Below, piece by piece: positions 45,632-54,110 of a stretch of 64,000 bases of DNA (position 1 is its first letter; the number at the start of each line of letters is the position of its first letter). The DNA lies in contig NZ_WIPK01000001.1 in the NCBI RefSeq assembly GCF_012922555.1, positions 930,001 through 994,000 of the forward strand, in the 5' to 3' direction. Origin of the DNA: Paraclostridium dentum (GTDB lineage: Bacteria > Bacillota > Clostridia > Peptostreptococcales > Peptostreptococcaceae). The notes under the pieces are model-generated. The model was not told the origin of the DNA and did no database searches. It saw only the letters and a program-made list of their open reading frames with translations. The translations under genes were made by a program, and so were the position numbers.

Positions 45632-46001
45632 ATTTAAATTGGTTTTCGTTTAAATTTTCATCTTCATTATCAATTTTATTTATAAATTTACTCATTTCCT
45701 CATTTGATACATGTTCTTCATTGTCATAGCTTAGTCTATTACTATTAAATTCTTCTATTTTAGATTTTAATTCATAGTCTTCATTTTCTTCTATATTATC
45801 TAATCCATATCCATAATCATCATAGTCATACTCTTCTTGCTTTGCTTTAGCTTTTTTGTATACCATTGTAGCTCCTATAGTTGCTGCTCCTATTCCTAAA
45901 GCTGTAAGTGTTGTTATTTTTGCAGCTTTATGTCTTTTATTCTTTCTCTCCAATTCTTTTTTCTCTTCTTTTATATTTTTATATATTTTTTTAGCTAGCA
46001 T
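45630..46001 (-). CDS. Membrane-anchored acidic protein, 123 aa
   Basis: A basic N-terminal helix (LAKKIYKNIKEEKKELERKN), one membrane segment near 30-50 (TTLTALGIGAATIGATMVY), then a Tyr/Asp/Glu-rich soluble tail. ATG at 46001 with GGGAG 8 nt upstream is preferred over the ATG six codons earlier. No family recognised. Confidence 0.65.
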   Translation of the reverse strand: MLAKKIYKNIKEEKKELERKNKRHKAAKITTLTALGIGAATIGATMVYKKAKAKQEEYDYDDYGYGLDNIEENEDYELKSKIEEFNSNRLSYDNEEHVSNEEMSKFINKIDNEDENLNENQFK

Positions 46002-46177
46002 ATAAAAAACTCCCTTCATGTATTTTAGTTATAACTTTAATCCATATTAGTATTTGGAATTATTTTAAAAAAACACAATTAATTATTGTTATATTAGGAA
46101 ATTTTATGCTATACATATTTTTTTAATTGTTTTAATATATTATTAGTAATACATTAAAACATAAAGGAGGTTTCATT

Positions 46178-46762
46178 TTGTTATTTTATAAAAAAGAAGT
46201 TCCTAGATACTTAATTTTAACTACAAACATACTTATATTATTATATACAGTTTCCTTAATATACTTTATTTTTTTTGGAGAACCATTTCAAATCGCACCC
46301 TGTTTTTGCTCTCTAATGATAACTATATTTATAAAATTTACAACGAAAAAATTTATTAATGTAATTTCTTCTATTTTAATTTTTTCAATACTTATATTTG
46401 TTTTATTTTCATCTTACTTGGGTTCCAGTTTCGATTTTTATGGAATAATTAACCACTATGATGATATAATGCATTTTCTATCAGGTGTTTTAGCCGTTTT
46501 ATTTGCATATGATGCCTTTGTGCTACTAAATTCTAATTCAAACACGATAATTGACAGGAAAGTTATCATTGTATTTACGTTTTGTTTTAGCATGGCTATA
46601 GCTGGCTTATGGGAGATATCTGAATTTTTAATAGATAGTTTCTTTGGAACAAATATGCAAGTTGGTGGACTTGCAGATACAATGCATGATATGATAGATG
46701 CTTTTATTGCTTCAGTCATAACTATACCTTTATACGAATTGTTTTATAAAAAATACAAATAA
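46178..46762 (+). CDS. DUF2238/YjdF-like membrane protein
   Basis: A 194-aa protein with five or six membrane segments and the family motifs YDDIMHFLSGVL (near 93-104) and GLWEISEFLID with DTMHDMIDAF (near 142-175). The repeated DxxxH pattern may bind metal. TTG start with AAGGAGG 7 nt upstream. Physiological role unknown. Confidence 0.75.
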   Translation: MLFYKKEVPRYLILTTNILILLYTVSLIYFIFFGEPFQIAPCFCSLMITIFIKFTTKKFINVISSILIFSILIFVLFSSYLGSSFDFYGIINHYDDIMHFLSGVLAVLFAYDAFVLLNSNSNTIIDRKVIIVFTFCFSMAIAGLWEISEFLIDSFFGTNMQVGGLADTMHDMIDAFIASVITIPLYELFYKKYK

Positions 46763-46800
46763 ATAAAAATAAACCTCACAAATGTGAGGTTTATTTTTAT
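46763..46800. terminator. Shared bidirectional terminator
   Basis: An 18-bp perfect stem ATAAAAATAAACCTCACA and its complement with a 2-nt loop, between the DUF2238-like gene and the convergent 59-aa gene. Confidence 0.88.
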
Positions 46801-46980
46801 TTATTTGTATTCCCCGTCTGAGTATTTCTTTAAAATATCTACAAATCCCATTATCTCTAAATTTGCATCAGTTCCATTCATTATTTGATTATAATACCAA
46901 TTTGCAAATTCTGGATCTGCTAAAGTTTCATTTAATTTTACAAAATCTAACTTTCCATAGTTTTGATTATTCTCTTTCAT
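46801..46980 (-). CDS. Small soluble protein, 59 aa
   Basis: GGAGAGGG upstream of an ATG opens a 59-codon frame that stops at the shared terminator. The product (MKENNQNYGKLDFVKLNETL...) is acidic with aromatic residues in NWYYNQIM. No family recognised. It is the first gene downstream of the serine T-box, but 460 bp away. Confidence 0.65.
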   Translation of the reverse strand: MKENNQNYGKLDFVKLNETLADPEFANWYYNQIMNGTDANLEIMGFVDILKKYSDGEYK

Positions 46981-47440
46981 TATTACCCTCTCCTTAAAAT
47001 AATATTATTTAACCTATACATATATTTGTTTATTACTTTATTATATTCATCCCTTTTATTATTTACTTGTAAAAATTTTTTATAAATCTTTTTATAAACT
47101 AATCACAATTTTATTTACTAATTAACATATTTAATCTCTTTCAATTGCGTTTTTTTGCAATAATTTTTTTAACATCTATTTTGGGGTACAACAAGTAATC
47201 CTGTTTCAATATTTTTATATTTTTTAATCAAATCTATTTTTTCAGGAATTAAGCTTTTTTGACTTTTTAATTTTAATTATTTTTATAATATTATATTTGC
47301 ATATTTTAGTATACTTTCTTTATCTTCCATGGTAGAATATAGTTGTATAAATGTACCCAATTTTACATTTTATTGCAATATTATCCTTGTTTCAATTAAT
47401 ATGTTTTAGTTATTACTGTAATTAATTATAGCTAAGTAAT
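46981..47440 (-). other. 460-bp region without an intact gene behind the T-box
   Basis: No open frame of useful size on either strand. On the minus strand a short frame from an ATG at 47330 stops after 15 codons. A later fragment (about 47270-47169) reads PEKIDLIKKYKNIETGLLVV, which looks like former coding sequence. This may be the decayed target of the T-box, but the match is too short to name a family. Confidence 0.45.
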
Positions 47441-47701
47441 AAAAAAAGACCCTCGTACCCTTAAAAAAGGGACGAAAGTCTTGTTATCCGCGTTGCCACC
47501 CTAGTTGTTTATATTTTATAAAAATATAAACCTCCTCAGTCCTGTAACGTAGGTTTACGACTAATCTTACTATTATTTCGGACTAGTAGCTCCGGAATGG
47601 ATTCAAAAACCATTGTAATGAGTTCTCACCAACCACTCACTCTCTGAATACAAACTTGCTTTTTACTATTTTCCTTCTTAGCTATATTCTTTATTCTATT
47701 T
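47441..47701 (-). promoter_or_regulatory. T-box riboswitch, serine type by specifier UCC
   Basis: On the minus strand: a stem I with AGAGAG and GGTTGGTGAGAA loop features; specifier in GAA-UCC-AUU (UCC at 47601-47599, Ser); a stem III hairpin; the T-box AGGGTGGCAACGCGG (near 47503-47489); and a terminator ending in T7 at 47447-47441. The UGGC bulge pairs with a tRNA ending GCCA, i.e. discriminator G, as in bacterial tRNA-Ser. The usual antiterminator pairing AGGG/CCCT is present. All parts are intact, so the leader should work. No aminoacyl-tRNA synthetase or serine gene follows. Confidence 0.9.
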
Positions 47702-47708
47702 AATAAAT

Positions 47709-47737
47709 ATTATAGTACATATGCAATCAATTTTCAA
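47709..47737 (-). promoter_or_regulatory. Sigma-A promoter of the T-box transcript
   Basis: TTGAAA (47737-47732), 17 bp, TATAAT (47714-47709) on the minus strand, placing the RNA start near 47701. Confidence 0.75.
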
Positions 47738-47755
47738 TACAAATTATTAATTTTT

Positions 47756-48616
47756 TTATTTTAATAATATTACTTCATTTAATTTTAAATTTACTTCAAC
47801 TGTTGTATTGTCTTTTACATCATCGTAAATATATCCTATTACCTCTAGTTTCTTTGCATCATTAGAGTGTACTGAACTTAAACTTACATCTTGAGATTTT
47901 TTTATTACTTCATATGAATCTAAGTAAGTTACATTAGTGTACTCATTTTCATCGTTTAATTCTGCAACTTCTAAAACTACACTACCTATATCTTTATCTG
48001 AAATATTTTTTATTGTAATTTTAGAGCTATATCCACCATTAACCTCACTTACAAGCTCTGGTTTAGATATTCCTAATATATCATATTTTGCATCTTTTAC
48101 AATTCTCTCTCTCGTAGTTGATATATCCATTTTATTAGTTTCTAAATCTACACTTACAAGTTTATTTCCTAAGTTATATGAGTATCCCGTAACTTTAATG
48201 TCTTTAGTATACTTTTTATGTGCAGCTTGTATATATGCACTTTCATTTGGTTTTAATGTGATTTTGCATAAAGCTTCTGTTTTTGCCAATGCAGTGTTTT
48301 CTTTATCATACTCTCTAAATGTTAGTTCTATATTTCGAATATTAAAGTCACTTATATTTGTAACTTTAGTTTTTGTATCTATAAGATTAAGTTCTTCACT
48401 ATTTCCACTTTTGCTTTCATTTATTATTTCTGTTTTACCTATTTTCAATACTTTAGCATTTTTTTCATTTATATCAATGTTTACACTCTCAGATTCTATT
48501 TTTTTATTTATATTATTATCAGTAATACTTTCATTTGATGAGCACCCTGAAAGCATGCTAACTGTAACCATTAACATTGTACATATTATTGATGTCTTAT
48601 TTATAATGTTGTTCAT
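47756..48616 (-). CDS. Lipoprotein with two FxLYD-like domains
   Basis: A 286-aa lipoprotein: signal peptide with lipobox MLSGC (Cys25), then two related beta domains (about 60-165 and 172-285). Each has the pattern N-x-S-x-x-x-I-x-x-[IV]-x-[LV] followed by [SA]-x-x-K of FxLYD-type modules. Exposed on the outer face of the membrane. Role unknown. GAGGTG upstream of the ATG. Confidence 0.75.
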   Translation of the reverse strand: MNNIINKTSIICTMLMVTVSMLSGCSSNESITDNNINKKIESESVNIDINEKNAKVLKIGKTEIINESKSGNSEELNLIDTKTKVTNISDFNIRNIELTFREYDKENTALAKTEALCKITLKPNESAYIQAAHKKYTKDIKVTGYSYNLGNKLVSVDLETNKMDISTTRERIVKDAKYDILGISKPELVSEVNGGYSSKITIKNISDKDIGSVVLEVAELNDENEYTNVTYLDSYEVIKKSQDVSLSSVHSNDAKKLEVIGYIYDDVKDNTTVEVNLKLNEVILLK

Positions 48617-48735
48617 ATATTAGCACCTCAGTTCTTCGTCTTTGTTATTATATTATACTATATATGAACTTAGTTCCATATTTTTTTAAAAATTTTTCAT
48701 ATTATTGTAACATTTTTTCCAAATTCATACATATT

Positions 48736-49425
48736 TTATTCACCAACTCCAAAATCAGTATTATTATAAAGCACTTCTATTTTTTCATTTTCATCTAAAA
48801 ATTTATACTTTTCTTTAAACCAAGTAACTAATTCTTCATCTCTTTTTATGCTAGAAGTGTTATTTATAAATACATTTATAGTAGCATGTTCAAAGTTATT
48901 TAAAACTATATCCATATCCTTGTCTATCATTTCTTTTGTCTGCCCCTTTATTCCTACCATCATACAAGGTGAATCAAAGTAAGTTTTTAACTCATCTACT
49001 GTTTTAAACTTAGCATTTTTCTTTAAAAAGTTATTTCTAAAATTATAATCAAAACTTTCTACTCCAGTTTTAAAGATTATAGGTATATTAAAAAATCTTC
49101 TCATTTCATCTAATCTATTTTTATAACACCAGTGACTTTCTAAAAATAATTTATCTATATTTTTTTCAATTATAATGCTTTTGATTCTATCTAAAGTGTT
49201 TTTAGGAAGTTCAAAACAACTTCCTGAATTTATAACTTCTAATACTTTATATTTACCTGTAATATTTTCTAATACTTCAAAATTCAATCTATTCATATCA
49301 TCTTCATCATTGTCATTATCTAGAGTATAATCACAAAATGAACATTTACCCCATTTACAAGGAAATCCTTTCAGAAGCACTATTTCACGTTTATTTTTAT
49401 TATTGATTTCACTATATCTATCCAT
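48736..49425 (-). CDS. queL: Radical-SAM queuine lyase QueL
   Basis: A 229-aa radical-SAM protein with a non-standard cluster motif C-x4-C-x2-C (CKWGKCSFC near 23-31). In C. difficile the QueL enzyme turns queuine into preQ1 and its gene sits with a queuosine nucleosidase and an ECF S component. The same three partners occur here in order, behind a preQ1 riboswitch, which is strong context. It overlaps the qrtT gene by 8 bp; GGAGA lies 6 nt from the ATG. The assignment rests on motif and context, not on alignment. Confidence 0.82.
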   Translation of the reverse strand: MDRYSEINNKNKREIVLLKGFPCKWGKCSFCDYTLDNDNDEDDMNRLNFEVLENITGKYKVLEVINSGSCFELPKNTLDRIKSIIIEKNIDKLFLESHWCYKNRLDEMRRFFNIPIIFKTGVESFDYNFRNNFLKKNAKFKTVDELKTYFDSPCMMVGIKGQTKEMIDKDMDIVLNNFEHATINVFINNTSSIKRDEELVTWFKEKYKFLDENEKIEVLYNNTDFGVGE

Positions 49426-50005
49426 TATTTATCTCCATATAACTATTTTTAAATTTTAATTTATTTACTACATTTTGCGGAACTAATGAAACTGCATATT
49501 TTACAATCACAACTGCTATAAATTTATCTGTATAGTCAGTTAAAACTTGTGTTAAAAATACTCCAGCAACTTTATTAACCCCAAATGCGGATAAAATTTG
49601 TACTATATATGATGATCCTGATGAAGTAACTCCTCCAAATACAAATGCTGCTATTATAGCACTTAGTATAGAAGTTGGAACTGAAAAAGCCATTACTCCT
49701 ATGAATACTTTACCACCTTTTAAAAAGCCTTTTTTGAACATAATTCCGCATATTAATCCCGTTGATATTTGGACTGGCATAAAAAATAACGAGTATATGT
49801 CAAACGTCATTCCACTTACAAAACTACCTAAAACTCCTGTTAAAACAGCATATCTAGGTCCTAGTATACAAGCTATAAATATAGTTCCAATTGAATCTAA
49901 GTATATAGGTAATCTTAATGTCAGTGCTATAAATGCACCAACTACATTTAATACAATACCTAAAGCGATTATTGTTACTTGATATGTAGATAGAGATTTT
50001 TTCAT
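49418..50005 (-). CDS. qrtT: ECF transporter S component for queuine/queuosine (QrtT-like)
   Basis: A 195-aa protein with five or six membrane segments and the S-component look (RLPIYLDSIGTIFIACILGP near 28-47, then GVLGSFVSGM). It would bind its ligand outside and use a shared ECF energising module encoded elsewhere. It begins directly after the queK stop (GGGGGA RBS inside the queK end) and overlaps queL. Substrate is inferred from operon partners and the preQ1 riboswitch. Confidence 0.8.
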   Translation of the reverse strand: MKKSLSTYQVTIIALGIVLNVVGAFIALTLRLPIYLDSIGTIFIACILGPRYAVLTGVLGSFVSGMTFDIYSLFFMPVQISTGLICGIMFKKGFLKGGKVFIGVMAFSVPTSILSAIIAAFVFGGVTSSGSSYIVQILSAFGVNKVAGVFLTQVLTDYTDKFIAVVIVKYAVSLVPQNVVNKLKFKNSYMEINNG

Positions 50006-50974
50006 TTAAAGTAATCCCCCTATCAATTCAATTTTATCTATATATTTAGGAAACAGCCTTTTCAAAAACATAAGCATGAATTTTTTTTCATCAACTTCCG
50101 TAAGCACTATACTGTTATTATCTCTTTTATAAAAATCAAAAGAATCTACTATACTCTGCCCCATAGCTATTCCACTTTCAACTATTTCTGTGTATGATTC
50201 AAATCCATCACACAAACTTCTATCTATAAAATACGCTACAGCTAATGGATCATTTATAACACATCCAATTATGCCTTCTTGGTTCCAATGAAAATCAATA
50301 TAAAACCTTGTTATTTGTGTTATATATTCAGCTAAGTTTTTATCTAACCTATTTATAAATTCGATAACATTTGGTGTTAATACTATTTTCCTAGTTACAT
50401 CTAGCCCTATCATGTGGATTTTTTTAGGTAAATTTTTGTAAATATATTCAGCTGCATGTGGATCAACCCAATAATTAAATTCTGCAACAGGCGAACAATT
50501 ACCATGTATTTTAAATGCACCGCCCATAGATACAAATTCATCTAAGTTTTTAAAAGCATCTTTGTCTTTTATAAGTGCTTTAGCAATATTAGTCAATGGT
50601 CCAAGAGCTATTATAGATACATCTGCATTATTCTTTAGTGTTTCTATAATAAAATCTACTCCTCCATATTTTATAAACTTATTAGGTACTTTCTCATAGA
50701 AATTTTCTCCAACACCATCTTCTCCATGTGTGTCTTGAGCTGTTACAAGTTCTCTTTTTAGGGGATTTTCTTCTCCAACATATACATCTATGTTTTTATC
50801 AGAAAATCTATGAAGTGTATATAGAGCATTTTCAGCTCCCATCTTAGCAGGTACATTCCCGCTGCAAGTCGTTATGCCCAATATTTCTAATTCCGGTGAA
50901 TTTATAGCTAATAATAAAGCTAATGAATCATCAATACCTGGGTCACAGTCAATTATTACTTTTCTTTTTTGCAT
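50006..50974 (-). CDS. queK: Queuosine nucleoside hydrolase QueK
   Basis: A 322-aa inosine/uridine-preferring-type nucleoside hydrolase. DCDPGIDD (residues 9-16) chelates the catalytic Ca2+. Further family blocks are LGPLTNIAKAL near 124, MGGAF near 149, AEFNYWVDPHAAE near 163 and a late Asp in INDPLAV near 240. By itself it could be a general purine/pyrimidine nucleosidase. As first gene of a preQ1-controlled queK-qrtT-queL operon it should release queuine from queuosine. AAGGAGG lies 8 nt from the ATG, and that site is the target of the riboswitch platform. Confidence 0.82.
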   Translation of the reverse strand: MQKRKVIIDCDPGIDDSLALLLAINSPELEILGITTCSGNVPAKMGAENALYTLHRFSDKNIDVYVGEENPLKRELVTAQDTHGEDGVGENFYEKVPNKFIKYGGVDFIIETLKNNADVSIIALGPLTNIAKALIKDKDAFKNLDEFVSMGGAFKIHGNCSPVAEFNYWVDPHAAEYIYKNLPKKIHMIGLDVTRKIVLTPNVIEFINRLDKNLAEYITQITRFYIDFHWNQEGIIGCVINDPLAVAYFIDRSLCDGFESYTEIVESGIAMGQSIVDSFDFYKRDNNSIVLTEVDEKKFMLMFLKRLFPKYIDKIELIGGLL

Positions 50975-50982
50975 AACAAATG

Positions 50983-51015
50983 CCTCCTTAAAAAAATTAT
51001 TAATAAGGAGAACCT
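50983..51015 (-). promoter_or_regulatory. Expression platform: Shine-Dalgarno sequester with switch strand
   Basis: On the minus strand AGGTTCTC (51015-51008) runs into CTCCTTA (51010-51004), which pairs with the queK Shine-Dalgarno TAAGGAGG (50990-50983). AGGTTCTC is complementary to GAGAACCT in the preQ1 aptamer loop, giving two exclusive folds. The rest of the 470-bp gap up to 51446 holds the aptamer and AT-rich sequence without a gene. Confidence 0.6.
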
Positions 51016-51077
51016 TACAACTTTTAATTTAAAGTCATAGCTAAGGATATGTCTTATATACTGCCACTATATAATTA

Positions 51078-51113
51078 CCTTAGTTTTTTATACTTGGAGG
51101 TTCTCGAACAAGT
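51078..51113 (-). promoter_or_regulatory. preQ1-I riboswitch aptamer
   Basis: On the minus strand: P1 ACTTG, loop TTCGAGAACCTC, P1' CAAGT, then the A-rich tail ATAAAAAACTAAGG. The tail and the UUC-NAG loop opening match the class I preQ1 consensus. It lies about 100 nt upstream of queK. Confidence 0.88.
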
Positions 51114-51381
51114 CCTAGATAGTTAGCTACCTAGAGTTTTTAATACTTTCGTAATTTAATTTGAAGTTTTGTCTAGTATTTTAAGTTAAATAAAACTAAA
51201 CTGGTAAATTTTATTCTACAATAAATAATTAATTAATTCAACTTTTTAATAATTAACTTACTAAAAAGTTAACTCAGATGCTGATAAAATTAAATTTTTA
51301 TACCCTTAAGTAAATCATATTAATGAAATATTTATTTTTAATTTTTTTACCTATATATTAAATTTTAATTGTAAAAATAAA

Positions 51382-51414
51382 AAAAGGAATCATATTAACG
51401 TTACGATTCCTTTT
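51382..51414 (-). terminator. Terminator of the lipoprotein gene
   Basis: AAAAGGAATC, 13-nt loop, GATTCCTTTT, 33 bp from the stop at 51447, followed by T-rich sequence on the minus strand. Confidence 0.75.
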
Positions 51415-51446
51415 CTAAGTTTGAACTTAAAAATATTTATATATTA

Positions 51447-51941
51447 TTATTTGTTTTTCACTTCATAAGTTACAACTTTATAAGTTATAGGAGTTCCAGT
51501 CTGTTCATCATTATAATATTGAACAACTTCTACCTTATGTTTTCCTTCTTTTAATGAACTATCTTGTACTGTTATTGTAGTTTGAGCCATTTCTCCAAGT
51601 TGTTCTTTAGTATTAAGCATACCGTCTATATACACATACGATAATTTGCTGCCATCGAAATTTTCAGCAGATAAACCTATTTGATCTAATAGTGTGTCTT
51701 GTCCTACAAATACAATTGGGGTATTCCCATTTTCAGTTGTTCCTCCTGCTGTGGATAAAACTATGGTACCATTACCTATTTCTTTATCTAACCCCTCTGG
51801 TATATCTTTTTTAGAACCCACTTCTTCTTTAGTTGTAGCTGTATTTTTATTTGTATTATTTTCTCCTTTAGAACTAGAACATCCTACCATTCCTAAAGCT
51901 AATACACCTGCTAAAACTAATCCTACTATCTTTTTATTCAT
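51447..51941 (-). CDS. Small secreted lipoprotein, 164 aa
   Basis: Signal peptide with lipobox LGMVGC (Cys21), a Ser/Asn/Thr/Lys-rich linker (to about 50) and a beta-rich domain containing GTIVLSTAGGTTENGNTP and YVYIDGMLN. No recognised family. GGAGG upstream of the ATG. Surface-anchored; a ligand-binding role is possible but not shown. Confidence 0.75.
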   Translation of the reverse strand: MNKKIVGLVLAGVLALGMVGCSSSKGENNTNKNTATTKEEVGSKKDIPEGLDKEIGNGTIVLSTAGGTTENGNTPIVFVGQDTLLDQIGLSAENFDGSKLSYVYIDGMLNTKEQLGEMAQTTITVQDSSLKEGKHKVEVVQYYNDEQTGTPITYKVVTYEVKNK

Positions 51942-52046
51942 GCTAAACCTCCAATTTTATAAGTCAGTAATAGTATACAGCATTTGTATTGTTATAATTT
52001 GTAAATCTTTGTCATTATTTTTAATTTTATATTTTTATATAAAAAT

Positions 52047-52076
52047 AAGGAGTACTCGTTGGCTTGAGTACTCCTT
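52047..52076. terminator. Orphan terminator-like hairpin
   Basis: AAGGAGTACTC/GAGTACTCCTT with an 8-nt loop and T-rich sequence both ways. No gene ends here on either strand. Confidence 0.6.
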
Positions 52077-52225
52077 TTCTCGTTTAATTAGGTACGATAA
52101 CTACTGAATTTTACAACTACAGTTCGTTGGTTGAACAATTCTCTTATACCCAATTATCTAGAATTTAAATATACAAATTTAAATTATTTTTCTTTTGATC
52201 TTTTTTAGAAGCTATACACTTAAAC

Positions 52226-52266
52226 AGCAAGGACTAATTAAAATTATAATCAGTACTTGCTTTTTT
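52226..52266 (+). terminator. Terminator-like hairpin pointing at the toxin-like gene
   Basis: AGCAAG-ACT stem with a 16-nt loop and AGT-CTTGCT, then T6 on the plus strand. It would end a plus-strand RNA that converges on the 38-aa peptide mRNA. Confidence 0.55.
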
Positions 52267-52377
52267 AAATGTGTCTTAATATTAGGCTTAATATAAATAT
52301 ACTACATGCTAGTATTAGTATCTGTGTTTCTTTTTTCATATTTTAATTTTTTAATGCCAATTATTAAAAGAAACATT

Positions 52378-52494
52378 TTACAAAAACTTTTCTATTATGA
52401 CTTTTATTAAGTCTAAAACGCTTGCTAATAGAATAATTTCTGCAGTTATCAATTGTATATTGATTTTATTTTTTTGTTTCTTTTTATTAGGCAT
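52378..52494 (-). CDS. Toxin-like small hydrophobic peptide, 38 aa
   Basis: AAGGGTG at 7-nt spacing precedes an ATG opening a 38-codon frame: a basic start MPNKKKQKNK, then one hydrophobic helix INIQLITAEIILLASVLDLI and a short KVIIEKFL tail. Length, basic start and single helix are those of type I toxins or phage/transposon small membrane peptides. No antisense RNA is proven. It lies in a gene-poor stretch with orphan terminators. Confidence 0.5.
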   Translation of the reverse strand: MPNKKKQKNKINIQLITAEIILLASVLDLIKVIIEKFL

Positions 52495-53004
52495 CCTTTC
52501 ACACCCTTTTTAATATTAGTATTCAACTACATATTTATTTATTCCTTTAAATACAAAAAATAATATCTAAAATATTTATTTATATTTTAGATAAAAAATC
52601 ACTTACATTATGTAAGTGATTTTTTTGGAGAAATTGTTTATATAGTTTTATTTCTTCATGGAAATTACTCTATGTGTAAGACAGTTTTAGTATTAAACCT
52701 AATGTTAGGTTATGTAATTTTTTATTTATTATTCTAATAAAATAAAAAAAAAGAAATTTATAAGTAAATCAGTCTTTTTTATTCTTTTAAAGTTGTTTTT
52801 GATACTACTTTAGATAATTAAGGCTTAAATATTTTAAAGTTACGACATCTTATTTTATTAAAAAATATTTATTTACATAAAAATGAACATATATATTATT
52901 ACATGTTGAAATTTTTTAATATGCTTTATGAATTTCTTATGCTATACTTTTACAAATGATATGTATTTTCATTCGAAATTAATTTTTAATTATAAGAGGT
53001 ACTT
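52495..53004. other. 510-bp AT-rich gap
   Basis: It holds a clear hairpin at 52593-52626 and possible promoter elements ahead of the ZIP pseudogene (TATACT near 52943). No coding frame seen. Confidence 0.5.
52593..52626. terminator. Orphan intrinsic terminator
   Basis: AAAAAATCACTTACA/TGTAAGTGATTTTTT with a 3-nt loop and T-runs on both sides. No gene ends here now. Confidence 0.75.
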
Positions 53005-53575
53005 ATGGATAACGTTGGCTTTGCTTTTTTACTTACATTAATTGCAGGACTATCAACCGGAATAGGAAGTTGCATCGCTTTTTTTCTAAAAATACTAATA
53101 AAAAATTCTTATCCTGTAGCCTAGGGTTTTCAGCAGGAGTTATGATATATGTTTCAATGATCTAAATATTTGTTAAGGCTAAAGATTCCTTATCTGTATA
53201 ATTTGGAGATAAAACGGGAACTGGAGCTACCATACTGGGTTTTTTGGAAGGAATTTTAGTTATAGCCTTAATAGATACGTTTATACCAAAGGATACTAAC
53301 CCTCATGAAGTAAGAGATGTTGAAGAACTGAATCAAATCTCTTCAAAGATTTTAAATTCACAAAGAGCAAAAGTGAGATTAATGAGAACTGGTATTTTAC
53401 AGCATTAGCGATAGCTATTCATAATTTACCTGAAGGAATTTCTACATCTGTTCCAATTTATTATGCAGCTAGTAGTAGAAAAAAAGCATTTTTATATTCA
53501 TTCATTTCTGGATTAACGGAACCCGTAGGAGCATTAGTTTGTTATATACTTTTAATGCCAATTGTGAAAAATTAA
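53005..53575 (+). pseudogene. zupT: Broken ZIP-family zinc transporter (ZupT-like)
   Basis: Pieces of one ZIP transporter lie in order but in different frames: MDNVGFAFLLTLIAGLSTGI, then SLGFSAGVMIYVSM, GFLEGILVIALIDTF, and the ZIP metal motif HNLPEGIS with [10 protein letters not shown]. Lesions: a one-base loss in a T run near 53080 (seven T where frame needs eight), TAA stops in place of sense codons near 53163 and 53200, a second frameshift near 53370, and an early stop at 53573 that removes the last helices. GAGGT still precedes the ATG. The gene is dead. Confidence 0.88.
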
Positions 53576-54110
53576 TACAATATAAAAAAAGAATCTATAA
53601 TTTTATAGATGCTTCTTTAAGTTAAATCTATGAGTCTAGTAAAGTGTTACGAACACATTGCAATGATGATGGTTATTTCTTTATAAAGGGTTAACGTTGT
53701 CTCTATAACTGACATCTAAATCATTATAATAAAAAAATAATCATATTAGAATCATAATTCCTTTCCGGTTATCAAGTTAAGAGAAGGTTTAATATCTATG
53801 TAATTAACATTAATATTAGACTTAATAAATTTATATGAAAAAAAATATTAACAAAATAAGTCTATTGACTAATAGATATTTGTAAAATTTTTTAGGCAGT
53901 ATTTATATTATCTTTTAAATCTTAAATTCTATTTCTATATAAATTCAGATTTCTAAGACATGAAAGCACTAAAATAGATAAATAGTTTTAAATTTACATA
54001 TTTTTTATTCAAGTTGATCACAAAAATATTTTTATTGCATATAATACAGTAAGCTTAAATATAAATATATATTTAGATTACACTATGCCGTACTATATAG
54101 AGGTGATTCA
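53576..54110. other. 535-bp gap after the ZIP pseudogene
   Basis: It holds a weak hairpin (53588-53618), AT-rich sequence without frames, and at its right end a possible sporulation promoter for the Cys/Arg-rich gene. Confidence 0.45.
54020..54046 (+). promoter_or_regulatory. Possible sigma-K-type promoter
   Basis: AC (54020-54021), 16 bp, CATATAATA (54038-54046), fitting the sigma-K pattern AC-N16/17-CATANNNTA, 65 bp before the Cys/Arg-rich gene. It also contains TATAAT, so a vegetative promoter is possible. Confidence 0.35.

Larger units (their letters stand above)
51942..52377. other. 436-bp gap without a recognised gene
   Basis: It contains two hairpins (listed separately) and no frame with a ribosome-binding site. 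The stretch 52084-52225 between the hairpins shows nothing I can name. Confidence 0.5.

Noticed and set aside
47937-48623. 228-codon plus-strand frame opposite the FxLYD-like lipoprotein
   Set aside because: Antisense shadow; the minus-strand product has signal peptide, lipobox and RBS.
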